This document shows, piece by piece, positions 33,810-41,934 of a stretch of DNA of 64,000 bases. Position numbers and translations under genes: made by a program. The notes beneath the pieces were generated by a model, which saw only the letters and a list, made by a program, of their open reading frames with translations, had not been told where the DNA came from and did no database searches. Source of the DNA: Steroidobacter denitrificans (GTDB lineage Bacteria; Pseudomonadota; Gammaproteobacteria; Steroidobacterales; Steroidobacteraceae); contig NZ_CP011971.1 in the NCBI RefSeq assembly GCF_001579945.1, positions 770,001 to 834,000 of the forward strand. Reading direction: 5' to 3'. Numbering within the stretch: the stretch's first letter is position 1; each line of letters begins with the position of its first letter.

Positions 33810-35909
33810 ATGATGCTCGAAGGCAGATTGCGGTGCGCCGCCGTGCTCCTGGCGCTCGGTATCATCGCCTCCGTCGCTGGGGCCGGCACCGTAGTGGTGG
33901 ACGACCGGATCCTTGCCGATGAGGACAATGGCCGGGACTGGGCCGGCTACGGCCGCACGTTCAGCGAGCAGCGCCACAGTCCCCTCCGACAGATCGATAC
34001 ACAAAACATCCGGCGCCTCGGCCTGGCCTGGAGTCTCGAACTGGAGACGCCCGGCAATGTCGCCACCGCTCCTCTGGAAGTGGATGGCGTAATCTATTTC
34101 GGTGTCGGCCTCAGTGTGATCCACGCGGTGGATGCCAGGACCGGCAAGCTGTTGTGGCGCTACGATCCGGAGACGGCCAAGGCGGCCGGCGCCAAGCTGC
34201 GGCTTGCGTGGGGTATACGCGGCATCGCCTTCTGGAACGGCAAGGTTTACTCCGGCACCCAGGACGGCCGTCTGATCGCCGTCGACGCGAACAGCGGCGC
34301 GCTGGTGTGGAGTGTCATGACGGTTGACAAGAACGATCGGCGCTACATCACCGGGGCGCCGCGTGTTTTCGACGGCAAGGTCATCATCGGCCACGGCGGT
34401 GCCGATTTCGGTCCGGTGCGCGGCTATGTCACCGCCTACGATGCCGAGAGCGGTCGCCAGCTGTGGCGCTTCCATACCGTGCCCGGCAATCCCGCCGACG
34501 GCTTCGAGAGCCCGGCCATGGAGATGGCGGCAAAGACCTGGACGGGACAATGGTGGAAATTCGGCGGCGGCGGCACGGTGTGGAACGCCATGAGCTACGA
34601 TCCCGAGCTCAAGCGTGTCTATCTCGGCACCGGCAACGGCGCGCCCTGGAACCACAAGCTGCGCAGTCCCGGCGGCGGCGACAATCTTTTCCTTTGCTCG
34701 ATCGTCGCGCTCGATGCCGAGACCGGCGCATATCTCTGGCATTACCAGACCAATCCGGGCGAGAGTTGGGACTTCAACTCGACAATGGACATGGTGCTCG
34801 CCACCCTGTCCATCGACGGCCGGCCGCGCAGGGTGCTGCTGCACGCACCGAAGAACGGCTTCTTCTATGTCATCGATCGCGATAACGGCAAGCTGATCTC
34901 CGCTGAAAAAATCGTCAAGGCGACGTGGGCCGAGCGTATCGACCTGGCGAGCGGCCGCCCGGTGGAAGCGGCTGGCGTCCGTTACGAGAATGGCGAGGCG
35001 CTGATCTGGCCCGGTCCCTTCGGAGCCCACAACTGGCAGCCCATGGCTTATAACCCGGCAGCCGGCCTTGTCTACATCCCGGTGCGCGATATGCCGGGAT
35101 ATTACAATGACAAGGGTATCGATCCCGCCACTTACAGCAATGGTCCGGGTTCGCGCAACACCAACGGCATCAATATCTCCAGCAGCGATATTCCGATCGA
35201 TGCCGGTCACAGCTTTCTGCTCGCCTGGGATCCGCTGCGCCAGAGGGAAGCCTGGCGCGTGCCGACACCGGGCCTGTGGAACGGCGGAGTGCTGACGACG
35301 GCGGGTAATCTGGTCTTTCAAGGCCATGCCGGCGGCAAGCTCGTGGCCTATGATGCGCGCGACGGCCGCGAGCTGTGGTCCTACAGCCTAGGCGTGGGCA
35401 CGATTGCGCCGCCGATCAGCTATGCAGTGGACGGCCGGCAATATATCTCGATACTTGCCGGGTGGACTGGTGGAACGGTGCTGCTCGGTTCCCTCAGCGC
35501 TCAGCATGGTTGGGTCGGGCGTGCCTACCCGCGCCGTCTGCTGACTTTTGTTCTCGATGGCAGGGCGCAACTGCCTGCCTCACCACCACCGGCACCGCCC
35601 TTGCCGGTGGACGATCCTGATTTCGTCATCGACGCCGCCAAGGCTCGCGACGGCGCCGCCCTCTATCGCGCCTGTGCCCTTTGCCATGGCATGGGTGCGG
35701 TGGCCGGCGGTTATATACCGGATCTGCGTGCCTCGACCGTGCCGCTCTCCAAGGAGGCTTTCGAACGTGTCGTGCGCGGCGGCGCGCTGCTCGAGCGCGG
35801 CATGCCGGTCTTTGGCGAGTTGAGCGATGAGGATCTGGAAGCTCTGCGTCATTACTTGCGGGAGCGTGCCAGAGCGTCGCATCCCGACGCCGCCGCACCG
35901 GATCCATGA
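33810..35909 (+). CDS. PQQ-dependent alcohol dehydrogenase with C-terminal cytochrome c domain
   Basis: This 699-residue periplasmic quinohaemoprotein has a signal peptide (RLRCAAVLLALGIIASVAGA), then an eight-bladed propeller with tryptophan-docking repeats (AVDANSGALVWS, AYDAESGRQLW, ALDAETGAYLWHY). The catalytic Asp lies in GESWDFNST; the residue two on is Asn, as expected for a calcium enzyme and not a lanthanide one. The vicinal Cys-Cys pair that normally precedes RGxAxW is missing (LAWGIRGIAFW). A C-terminal haem c domain has CALCH, with MPVFGEL giving the axial Met. It should oxidise an alcohol to an aldehyde and feed the respiratory chain. The TTG-initiated extension to 33780 is unlikely. 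Confidence 0.9.
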   Translation: MMLEGRLRCAAVLLALGIIASVAGAGTVVVDDRILADEDNGRDWAGYGRTFSEQRHSPLRQIDTQNIRRLGLAWSLELETPGNVATAPLEVDGVIYFGVGLSVIHAVDARTGKLLWRYDPETAKAAGAKLRLAWGIRGIAFWNGKVYSGTQDGRLIAVDANSGALVWSVMTVDKNDRRYITGAPRVFDGKVIIGHGGADFGPVRGYVTAYDAESGRQLWRFHTVPGNPADGFESPAMEMAAKTWTGQWWKFGGGGTVWNAMSYDPELKRVYLGTGNGAPWNHKLRSPGGGDNLFLCSIVALDAETGAYLWHYQTNPGESWDFNSTMDMVLATLSIDGRPRRVLLHAPKNGFFYVIDRDNGKLISAEKIVKATWAERIDLASGRPVEAAGVRYENGEALIWPGPFGAHNWQPMAYNPAAGLVYIPVRDMPGYYNDKGIDPATYSNGPGSRNTNGINISSSDIPIDAGHSFLLAWDPLRQREAWRVPTPGLWNGGVLTTAGNLVFQGHAGGKLVAYDARDGRELWSYSLGVGTIAPPISYAVDGRQYISILAGWTGGTVLLGSLSAQHGWVGRAYPRRLLTFVLDGRAQLPASPPPAPPLPVDDPDFVIDAAKARDGAALYRACALCHGMGAVAGGYIPDLRASTVPLSKEAFERVVRGGALLERGMPVFGELSDEDLEALRHYLRERARASHPDAAAPDP

Positions 35910-35970
35910 TTACTTATGTTGTTACGCCATCTTTAAATCTGCGCCATCCAGGCGCTCGAAGGAGGAGAAA

Positions 35971-36519
35971 ATGACGTCGTTTCCCCGGGCTGAGCTGGAA
36001 GAAATGATGCGTCGCTGGATCGCCGCCAACGCCAAGGCGGAGGAGATCGGCGACTGGACGGCGATGACCGAGCTTTACACGCCGGATGCCATCTACAGCT
36101 GGAACAACGGTCCGCGCACCGAGTTCGTTGCACGCGGCCGCAAGCAGATCGCCGACTGGGCGCTGGGGACCGAGATGGAGGGTCTCGACTCATGGAAATA
36201 TCCCTACGTGAAGGTATTGATCGACGAGCAACAGGGGCAGGTGATCGGTTTCTGGCGCCAGATCGCGGGCGAGACACGCGCCGACGGCAGCCACTACGAG
36301 ATCGCCGGCACCGGTGGCTCGTGGTTTCGCTACGCCGGAAATTACCAGTGGAGCTGGCAGCGAGATTTCTTCGACCATGCGAATGCGGGCGCGATCTTCA
36401 TGGAGATGCAGAAGGACGGTAAGTTGAACGAGATCATGCAGGAACGCGTTCGCCGGGGTTCGAAAATGCCGGGCTGGCTGCGGCGCACCGAATTCGATTG
36501 GTACGCAACGATCGAATAA
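35971..36519 (+). CDS. SnoaL-like (NTF2-fold) protein
   Basis: This 182-residue protein of the SnoaL-like superfamily shows RWIAANAKAEEIGDW, LYTPDAIYSWNNG, GRKQIADWALG, and a C-terminal RYAGNYQWSWQRDFFDHANA. A very good site (GGAGGAGAAA) precedes ATG 35971. The fold includes isomerases, dehydratases and limonene-epoxide-hydrolase-like enzymes. It is distinct from the first such protein at 9381. It lies between the PQQ dehydrogenase and an SDR, so an isomerase or epoxide-opening role on a terpenoid or steroid intermediate is conceivable but unproven. Confidence 0.8.
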   Translation: MTSFPRAELEEMMRRWIAANAKAEEIGDWTAMTELYTPDAIYSWNNGPRTEFVARGRKQIADWALGTEMEGLDSWKYPYVKVLIDEQQGQVIGFWRQIAGETRADGSHYEIAGTGGSWFRYAGNYQWSWQRDFFDHANAGAIFMEMQKDGKLNEIMQERVRRGSKMPGWLRRTEFDWYATIE

Positions 36520-36536
36520 CGCAGGCACGTATCACG

Positions 36537-37451
36537 ATGGCCAAGCTGCGCAATCGAACGCAAGAAACCGCCAGCCTGGCCGTCGTGGTGACGGGTGCCT
36601 CATCGGGCATCGGACATGCGGGCGCAGTAGCGCTGGCGGCGCATGGCTATCATGTCTTCGCCGCCGTACGGCGACCGGAGGAATCGGCGGCGCTGTTCGC
36701 CGAAAGCGCGGGGCGCATCACCGCGGTGCGCATGGACGTCACGGACGCAACGAGCATCGATGCCGCCGTGGAGCGGATCGATGCACGGCTGTCCGAGTCG
36801 AATCTGGCGCTGGTCGGCCTGGTGAGCAATGCGGGTGCCGGCATGATGGGCCCGGTGGAATTTCTATATGAGGATGTGCTGCGTAGTCAGCTGGAGACGA
36901 ACCTGGTCGGTCATCTCGCCGTCGCGCGCCGCTTTCTGCCGCTGATCCGCGCAGGTGTCACGGGCGCGAACGCATCCCGGCGCGGACGCATCTACTTTGT
37001 CGGCACAGGTGCCGGCGTCCCCTCACCCGTCTATCCGTTCCTGGGCGCCTATATGGCATGCAAATGGGGTCTCGAGGCGCTTTGCCGCAGTCTGCGTCAG
37101 GAGCTGGCGCTACGCGGCGATTCGATCGATGTCGGAATGGTGAATCCGGGTTTCGTGCGCACACGGATGAGCGAAACGACGCGCTCGGCCACGGGATCGG
37201 TGCTTGCGCGCATGCCTCGGTCGGCCCTGACGGCCTATGCGCCGCTGCTGGCCTGCTTCGGCCGGTACAGCGCCCGCCGGCGCGGTAGTAGCGCCGAGCA
37301 GGCCGGGGCCGTTCTGGCACGCGCCGTGAGCGCCCCACGGGCACGTCGTCAATATTATATCGGTACCGACTCGATCGCCGCGGCCTGTTTCGCACGACTG
37401 CCGCTGGGGTTGCAGGAGCGTTTCATCGCGCGCATCTATAGAGAGCGCTAG
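36537..37451 (+). CDS. short-chain dehydrogenase/reductase
   Basis: This 304-residue classical SDR has the cofactor loop VVVTGASSGIGHAG (about 17-30), VSNAGAGMMGPVEF (NAG motif, about 98) and the active-site GAYMACK (YxxxK) near residue 175, followed by VNPGFVRTRMSE. The FAAVRRPEE after beta-2 suggests NADP binding. It resembles SDRs that act on retinol or hydroxysteroids, but I cannot fix the substrate. It starts 17 nt after the SnoaL-like stop and ends the plus-strand unit that begins with the PQQ dehydrogenase. Confidence 0.87.
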   Translation: MAKLRNRTQETASLAVVVTGASSGIGHAGAVALAAHGYHVFAAVRRPEESAALFAESAGRITAVRMDVTDATSIDAAVERIDARLSESNLALVGLVSNAGAGMMGPVEFLYEDVLRSQLETNLVGHLAVARRFLPLIRAGVTGANASRRGRIYFVGTGAGVPSPVYPFLGAYMACKWGLEALCRSLRQELALRGDSIDVGMVNPGFVRTRMSETTRSATGSVLARMPRSALTAYAPLLACFGRYSARRRGSSAEQAGAVLARAVSAPRARRQYYIGTDSIAAACFARLPLGLQERFIARIYRER

Positions 37452-37507
37452 TCCCGAGAGCACGCTGGTTTTGCCGGGGCGGGGAGATGCAGCCGTGAGG
37501 AGAGATC

Positions 37508-37546
37508 GCCAAGAGCCGGCTTCTAGACGAGAGGCCGGCTCCTGGC
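37508..37546. terminator. bidirectional stem-loop between convergent genes
   Basis: GCCAAGAGCCGGC (37508-37520) pairs with GCCGGCTCCTGGC (37534-37546) with one mismatch and a 13-nt loop. It lies between the convergent SDR and CocE-type genes. No long T tract is seen on either strand. Confidence 0.5.
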
Positions 37547-37589
37547 GTGTGCTGCCTTGCGAACGACTCTCCTGGGATCGCCTGCAACC

Positions 37590-39335
37590 TCAGGCCTTCA
37601 CCACCGGCAGCGTCAGGCAGGAGGGATACCGGGTGTCGTGGAAGATCTGCTGTACCGCTTTTTGCGCATCGGCGGCACTACCCAGCGCCGGTGTCACCTT
37701 CGAGTTGAGATTGCGGTCGAAGCGCGGGAAGTTGCTGCTGGAGATTTCGAGCCGGATGCAATGGTTGGCCTGAAAGGTATGCGCGACATCCCATAGATCG
37801 ATGGTGAATTCCGTGATCTTGCCTGGTTCGAGGAACTCGGCGTGCTCGCGGCTGTTGCGATAGCGCGCCCGCACGATGCCCTCGGCAATGTTGGCGCAGT
37901 AGCCGCTGGGCTCCACGTCGACGAGCTTGGCCGTGAAGTCCGTATCCTCGGCGCTCGAACTGGCGTGAAGCGTGACCGTGATCGGACCGGCAATCGCGAG
38001 GGCTTCCGCCAGCCGCGGCGTGGTGTAGACCAGAACATCCTGGCGCTTTTCCACTTCGGCCTGGTCCTCGACCCCCGTCGGAACGCCGACCATGCTGCGG
38101 CCGCCGCAGGTCGGCACCGGGTCGAGAGGATCATATACATAGCTGTCGCGGGGCTCGGCATCCGCCGGCCGGGTGTCGAGCGTGCCGTCCCCCATGCGGC
38201 TGTTCGCATGCCCGGCGCTGTGCAGGTAGTAGCGCACCGGCGTATGCGCAGGCGGCCAGGACGGAGCCTCCTTCCAGACGTTCTCGCCCATCTGATAGTA
38301 GCGCACACCGTTTTCGGGCAAAACTTTCAGGGGCTGGCCGCGCAGCCAATGATCGAACCAGCCCAGCGCCAGCCCGCCGAGCAGTTCCGGACCGGTGAAC
38401 ACATCCGCGCCGAAATCGCGCTGGCCCGCACAGGTCGGCCGCTTGTTGTAATAGGCGCTGTGGTCCCAGGGGCCGAGAATCAGGCGATGCTTGTCGCGCA
38501 CGCTTGGATCGCTGCGCTCCGCAAGCGCCTTTGCCATGTCGAGATGGCCGCGCAAGCAGGTGTCGTACCAGGAGGTCATGTGCAGCACGGGCACATTCAC
38601 ATTTCCGGCTCGCGCCACCGCGTCCGCTTCCTGCCAGAATTCATCGTAGCTCGGATGCGATAGCCATTCACGCCAGTAGGGCGCCGCGCCGTTCTGGAAG
38701 GGTGGGAAGTCGATGAGGGGCAGGAAGCTCGCCGAGCCGTTCATATCGCGCGAGGCGGTCGCGAGCTTGTTCAGCATTTCCTGCTCGGCGGCGGGCGCCA
38801 ACCCCATACGTCGAATGGTGTCGGTGGCGAGCGCCGTCCAGATCCAGGACATCTGGAAGCCGAGTTCCAGCGCGCCGTTCGAATAGGTCCAGCCCGAAAG
38901 ATAGTCGATGGCCGTCTCGTAGGCGAAGACCGCCTTCAAGTGCGGCGGTGCGGCGACGGCACCCTGCACGGCCATGGTGCCGAGCGCGCATGCTCCATAG
39001 AGTCCCACGTCCCCGTTGGACCAGGGCTGTGCGGCGGCCCACTCGACCGTGTCGTAGGCGTCTTCGCGGATCTGGGTGTAAGGACGCCACGTACCTTCGG
39101 AACCCGCCCGTCCGCGAACTTCCTGGACCACCACTGCATAGCCGCGCTGGGCCGCGATCAGGGGACTGAAGATGAGTTCGTGCACGACCAGGAATTGATC
39201 GTTGTTGTAGACATGTCCATTGACGAGCACCGGATGGCGTTTGCCGTCATCGGGGCGATAGACGTCGGTAGCCACGCGTACGCCGTCGCGCATTTCCACC
39301 ATGACGTCGCGTTCGATCAGGATGTTGGTAGTCAT
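37590..39335 (-). CDS. CocE/NonD-family hydrolase with Cys at the nucleophile position
   Basis: This 581-residue protein of peptidase family S15 (cocaine esterase-like) has an alpha/beta-hydrolase core (MVEMRDGVRVATDVYRP, VVVQEVRGRAGSEG) and a C-terminal jelly-roll X-Pro domain (FTIDLWDVAHTFQANHCIRL). The nucleophile elbow reads GLYGACALG, where relatives have GxSYxG; Cys116 (codon 38988-38990, TGC) replaces the catalytic Ser. The other triad members appear intact: Asp258 in TSWYDTCLRG and His292 in GPWDHS. It may be a cysteine-nucleophile esterase or thioesterase, or an inactive homologue. It lies 123 nt after the nine-gene operon's thiolase and is probably its last gene. The gap 39336-39458 contains degenerate repeats of TTGCGCAG/TTGCTCAG. 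Confidence 0.88.
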   Translation of the reverse strand: MTTNILIERDVMVEMRDGVRVATDVYRPDDGKRHPVLVNGHVYNNDQFLVVHELIFSPLIAAQRGYAVVVQEVRGRAGSEGTWRPYTQIREDAYDTVEWAAAQPWSNGDVGLYGACALGTMAVQGAVAAPPHLKAVFAYETAIDYLSGWTYSNGALELGFQMSWIWTALATDTIRRMGLAPAAEQEMLNKLATASRDMNGSASFLPLIDFPPFQNGAAPYWREWLSHPSYDEFWQEADAVARAGNVNVPVLHMTSWYDTCLRGHLDMAKALAERSDPSVRDKHRLILGPWDHSAYYNKRPTCAGQRDFGADVFTGPELLGGLALGWFDHWLRGQPLKVLPENGVRYYQMGENVWKEAPSWPPAHTPVRYYLHSAGHANSRMGDGTLDTRPADAEPRDSYVYDPLDPVPTCGGRSMVGVPTGVEDQAEVEKRQDVLVYTTPRLAEALAIAGPITVTLHASSSAEDTDFTAKLVDVEPSGYCANIAEGIVRARYRNSREHAEFLEPGKITEFTIDLWDVAHTFQANHCIRLEISSSNFPRFDRNLNSKVTPALGSAADAQKAVQQIFHDTRYPSCLTLPVVKA

Positions 39336-39458
39336 GATTTCTCTTCTCGGGTTGCTCGGGTTGCGCAGCTTGCTCAGTTTACTCAGCTTGCGCAGATTGC
39401 GCCGCTAGTCATAGATCAATCTGCTTCTGAAGCATGAATCAGCCTGGTTCGGGCCAGT

Positions 39459-40670
39459 CTAACCCGCCGCCTGGCCGGCTCGCTCGAATATTGCCGCAAG
39501 ACCCTGGCCGCCGCCAATGCACATGGTCTCCAGACCGTAGCGTCCGCCGCGACGCGCCAGTTCGTGCAGCAGGGTGGCGAGGATGCGCACGCCGGTCGCG
39601 CCGATGGGATGACCGAGGGATATTCCCGAGCCGTTGACGTTGAGCCGGTCCGGATCGTTCCAGCCCCAGCCCTTGAGCACGGCGAGAACCTGGCAGGCGA
39701 AGGCTTCGTTGAGTTCGACGAGATCCATGTGATCGAGCGACAGCCCGGTTCTGCGCAAAAGCTTTGCCACCGCCGGCACTGGGCCATAGCCCATGGTCGC
39801 CGGATCGCAACCGGCGGCTGCCCAGTCGATGAGGAATCCCATGGGTTCCAGCCGGAGACTGGAGAGTTTTTCCTCGGCCACCACCAGGCAGGCGGCCGCA
39901 GCGTCGTTCTGCTGGCTGGAGTTGCCGGCGGTGACGGTGCCGCCCTTGATCAGCGGACGCAGCGCAGCGAGGGACTCGCGGCTGGTGTCGGGCCGTATGC
40001 CTTCGTCGCGCGCAAAGGCAAGCGTCGCACCTTTTTTTTGCGGCACGGATACCGGTATGACCTCGGCATCGAATCGTCCCGCGGCCCAGGCGTCGCGGGC
40101 GCGATGGTGGCTGCGGGCCGCGTAGGCGTCCGCCTCTTCGCGGCTGATGCCATGCTCGCGAGCCAGATTTTCCGCGGTTTCGATCATGCCGGAGATGGGG
40201 CCGAAGCGTTCCACGGGCTGCGAGCGTTCGCGGCCGCGATCGAGCCGATCGTGCAGCTTGACCGAGCCGGCGCGGGCACCCCAGCGCATGTCGGTGGTGT
40301 AGTACTCGATATTGCTCATGCTCTCCACGCCGCCGACCAGCACCACGTCGGCGGCGCCGGTCTGCACCATCATCGCCGCGGCGATGACCGCCTGCAGCCC
40401 GCCGCCGCAGCGGCGATCGAGCTGCATGCCCGGCACTTCGATGGGCAGCCCCGCCTGCAGCGCCGCCCAGCGGCCGATACAGGGCGTCTCGCTATTGGCA
40501 TAGGATTGCGCCATCACCACATCGTCGATGCGCGCCGGATCCAGACCGGTGCGGGCGAGGACGGCGCGAATCACACTCGCCGCCAACTCCTCGACAGGGA
40601 CCGGACGCAGGCTGCCGCCGAAGGTGCCGACACCCGTGCGTACGGGGCTTACGATGGCTGCTCGTCTCAT
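39459..40670 (-). CDS. acetyl-CoA acetyltransferase (canonical thiolase)
   Basis: This 403-residue class II thiolase has all catalytic residues: the acyl-accepting Cys in DRRCGGGLQAV (about 88), NEAFACQVL, the His in SGISLGHPIGATG (about 355) and the C-terminal Cys in CIGGGQG. It is thus a true beta-ketoacyl-CoA thiolase, unlike the three retro-aldolase-type proteins of modules A-C. Its ATG overlaps the CoA-transferase stop by 4 nt. It would complete classical beta-oxidation by releasing acetyl- or propionyl-CoA. Confidence 0.95.
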   Translation of the reverse strand: MRRAAIVSPVRTGVGTFGGSLRPVPVEELAASVIRAVLARTGLDPARIDDVVMAQSYANSETPCIGRWAALQAGLPIEVPGMQLDRRCGGGLQAVIAAAMMVQTGAADVVLVGGVESMSNIEYYTTDMRWGARAGSVKLHDRLDRGRERSQPVERFGPISGMIETAENLAREHGISREEADAYAARSHHRARDAWAAGRFDAEVIPVSVPQKKGATLAFARDEGIRPDTSRESLAALRPLIKGGTVTAGNSSQQNDAAAACLVVAEEKLSSLRLEPMGFLIDWAAAGCDPATMGYGPVPAVAKLLRRTGLSLDHMDLVELNEAFACQVLAVLKGWGWNDPDRLNVNGSGISLGHPIGATGVRILATLLHELARRGGRYGLETMCIGGGQGLAAIFERAGQAAG

Positions 40671-41929
40671 GGGTTAACCTCTTTGGCCGTACGCTCGAGT
40701 GTATCTCGGTGGCGCGGCTCGGCAATGGCAATCATGCGGCGGATACGCTCCGATATCGGCTGGCCGCGTAAATCGGCGATGCCGTGCTCGGTGACGATCA
40801 GTCCGGCGTCCGCACGCGAGGTACTGACCGGTCCGCTCAGGCGCGACACGATACGGCTGTGCCGACCGGCGGTGGAGGGCAGCGCGACGATCGGCAGGCC
40901 GCCGCGGGATCGGGCCGCGCCGCGTAAAAAATCGATGGCGCCGCCGACTGCGCCGACATAGCTGCCCGCGGCCTGCTCGGCGTTGATCTGTCCGGTGAGA
41001 TCCACTTCGACCGCTGAATTCAGGGCGACGAAGCGGTCGATGCTCGCGAGTACATCCGCATCATGGGTGTAGCGCGTGGAGCGGAACTGTATGGCGGGGT
41101 TGCGGTGAATGAATTCGTGAGTCACACGGCCGCCCAAGGCAAGACCGGCCACCGTGATACCGCGATCGCGCGTCTTGCGCGCATTCGTCAGGGCTCCGCA
41201 GGTCATCAGGCGGACGACGGCATCGCCGATTGCGCCCGAATGCATGCCCAGATCGCGCCGATCGCCCAGACGCTCGAGGATGGCTTCGGGGATCGCGCCC
41301 AGACCGGCCTGGAGCGTCGCGCCATCCTCGATGAGCCCGCTCACGTGAGCGGCGATGGCGCGCTCCACGGAGCCCGGTGCCGGATGCGCGATCTCGGGTA
41401 ACGGTCGGTCGGTGTGCACGACGACATCGAAGTCCTCATCGGTGAGGAAGCGCTCACCATGAGTCCATGGCGCCTGGCGGTTGACTTCGGCGATCACGGT
41501 GCGAGCGCTGTCGATGATCGGCACAAGATATTCGTGAGCGAGACCGAGACTGTATCGACCCTGTTCGTCCGGCGGCGCCACCTGCAGAAGCAGCACGTCG
41601 CTGGCGAGCGAGCCGGTCGTGAGCAGATCGGGAAATTGCGAATAATGACAGGGCAGGATATCGAGCTTGCCGGCGGCTGCGAGCGCCCTGTTGGTGCCGC
41701 TGCCGCAATAGCCGACGAAGTCGATGCAGTCCGCGTGCTCGGCGGCGAGCTTGCCGCCCGCGGCAGGGATACCCAGGAAGACCTGGAAACGTCCGCCGAT
41801 GCGATGGCGCTGCTCGAGCAGCGCCGCCACCAGCGGCAGGGGTTCAGCCGCCGCCTGACCCCAGAGCACCCGGTCGCCGGGACGCACCCAGGCGGCGAAA
41901 TCGAGGTCCGCCGTGGTGTGCTCAAGCAT
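40667..41929 (-). CDS. acetyl-CoA hydrolase/4-hydroxybutyrate CoA-transferase family protein
   Basis: This 420-residue class I CoA transferase shows GLGAIPEAIL near residue 220, the covalent Glu in ALNSAVEVDLTGQINAE and GAVGGAIDFLRGA near 340. The family exchanges CoA between acetyl-CoA and short carboxylates. I chose ATG 41929 because it is 5 nt after the upstream stop; the extended frame overlaps that gene. It is translationally coupled to the thiolase (ATGA overlap). In this operon it could recover CoA from, or donate CoA to, a released short acid. Confidence 0.9.
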   Translation of the reverse strand: MLEHTTADLDFAAWVRPGDRVLWGQAAAEPLPLVAALLEQRHRIGGRFQVFLGIPAAGGKLAAEHADCIDFVGYCGSGTNRALAAAGKLDILPCHYSQFPDLLTTGSLASDVLLLQVAPPDEQGRYSLGLAHEYLVPIIDSARTVIAEVNRQAPWTHGERFLTDEDFDVVVHTDRPLPEIAHPAPGSVERAIAAHVSGLIEDGATLQAGLGAIPEAILERLGDRRDLGMHSGAIGDAVVRLMTCGALTNARKTRDRGITVAGLALGGRVTHEFIHRNPAIQFRSTRYTHDADVLASIDRFVALNSAVEVDLTGQINAEQAAGSYVGAVGGAIDFLRGAARSRGGLPIVALPSTAGRHSRIVSRLSGPVSTSRADAGLIVTEHGIADLRGQPISERIRRMIAIAEPRHRDTLERTAKEVNP

Positions 41930-41934
41930 GATTC

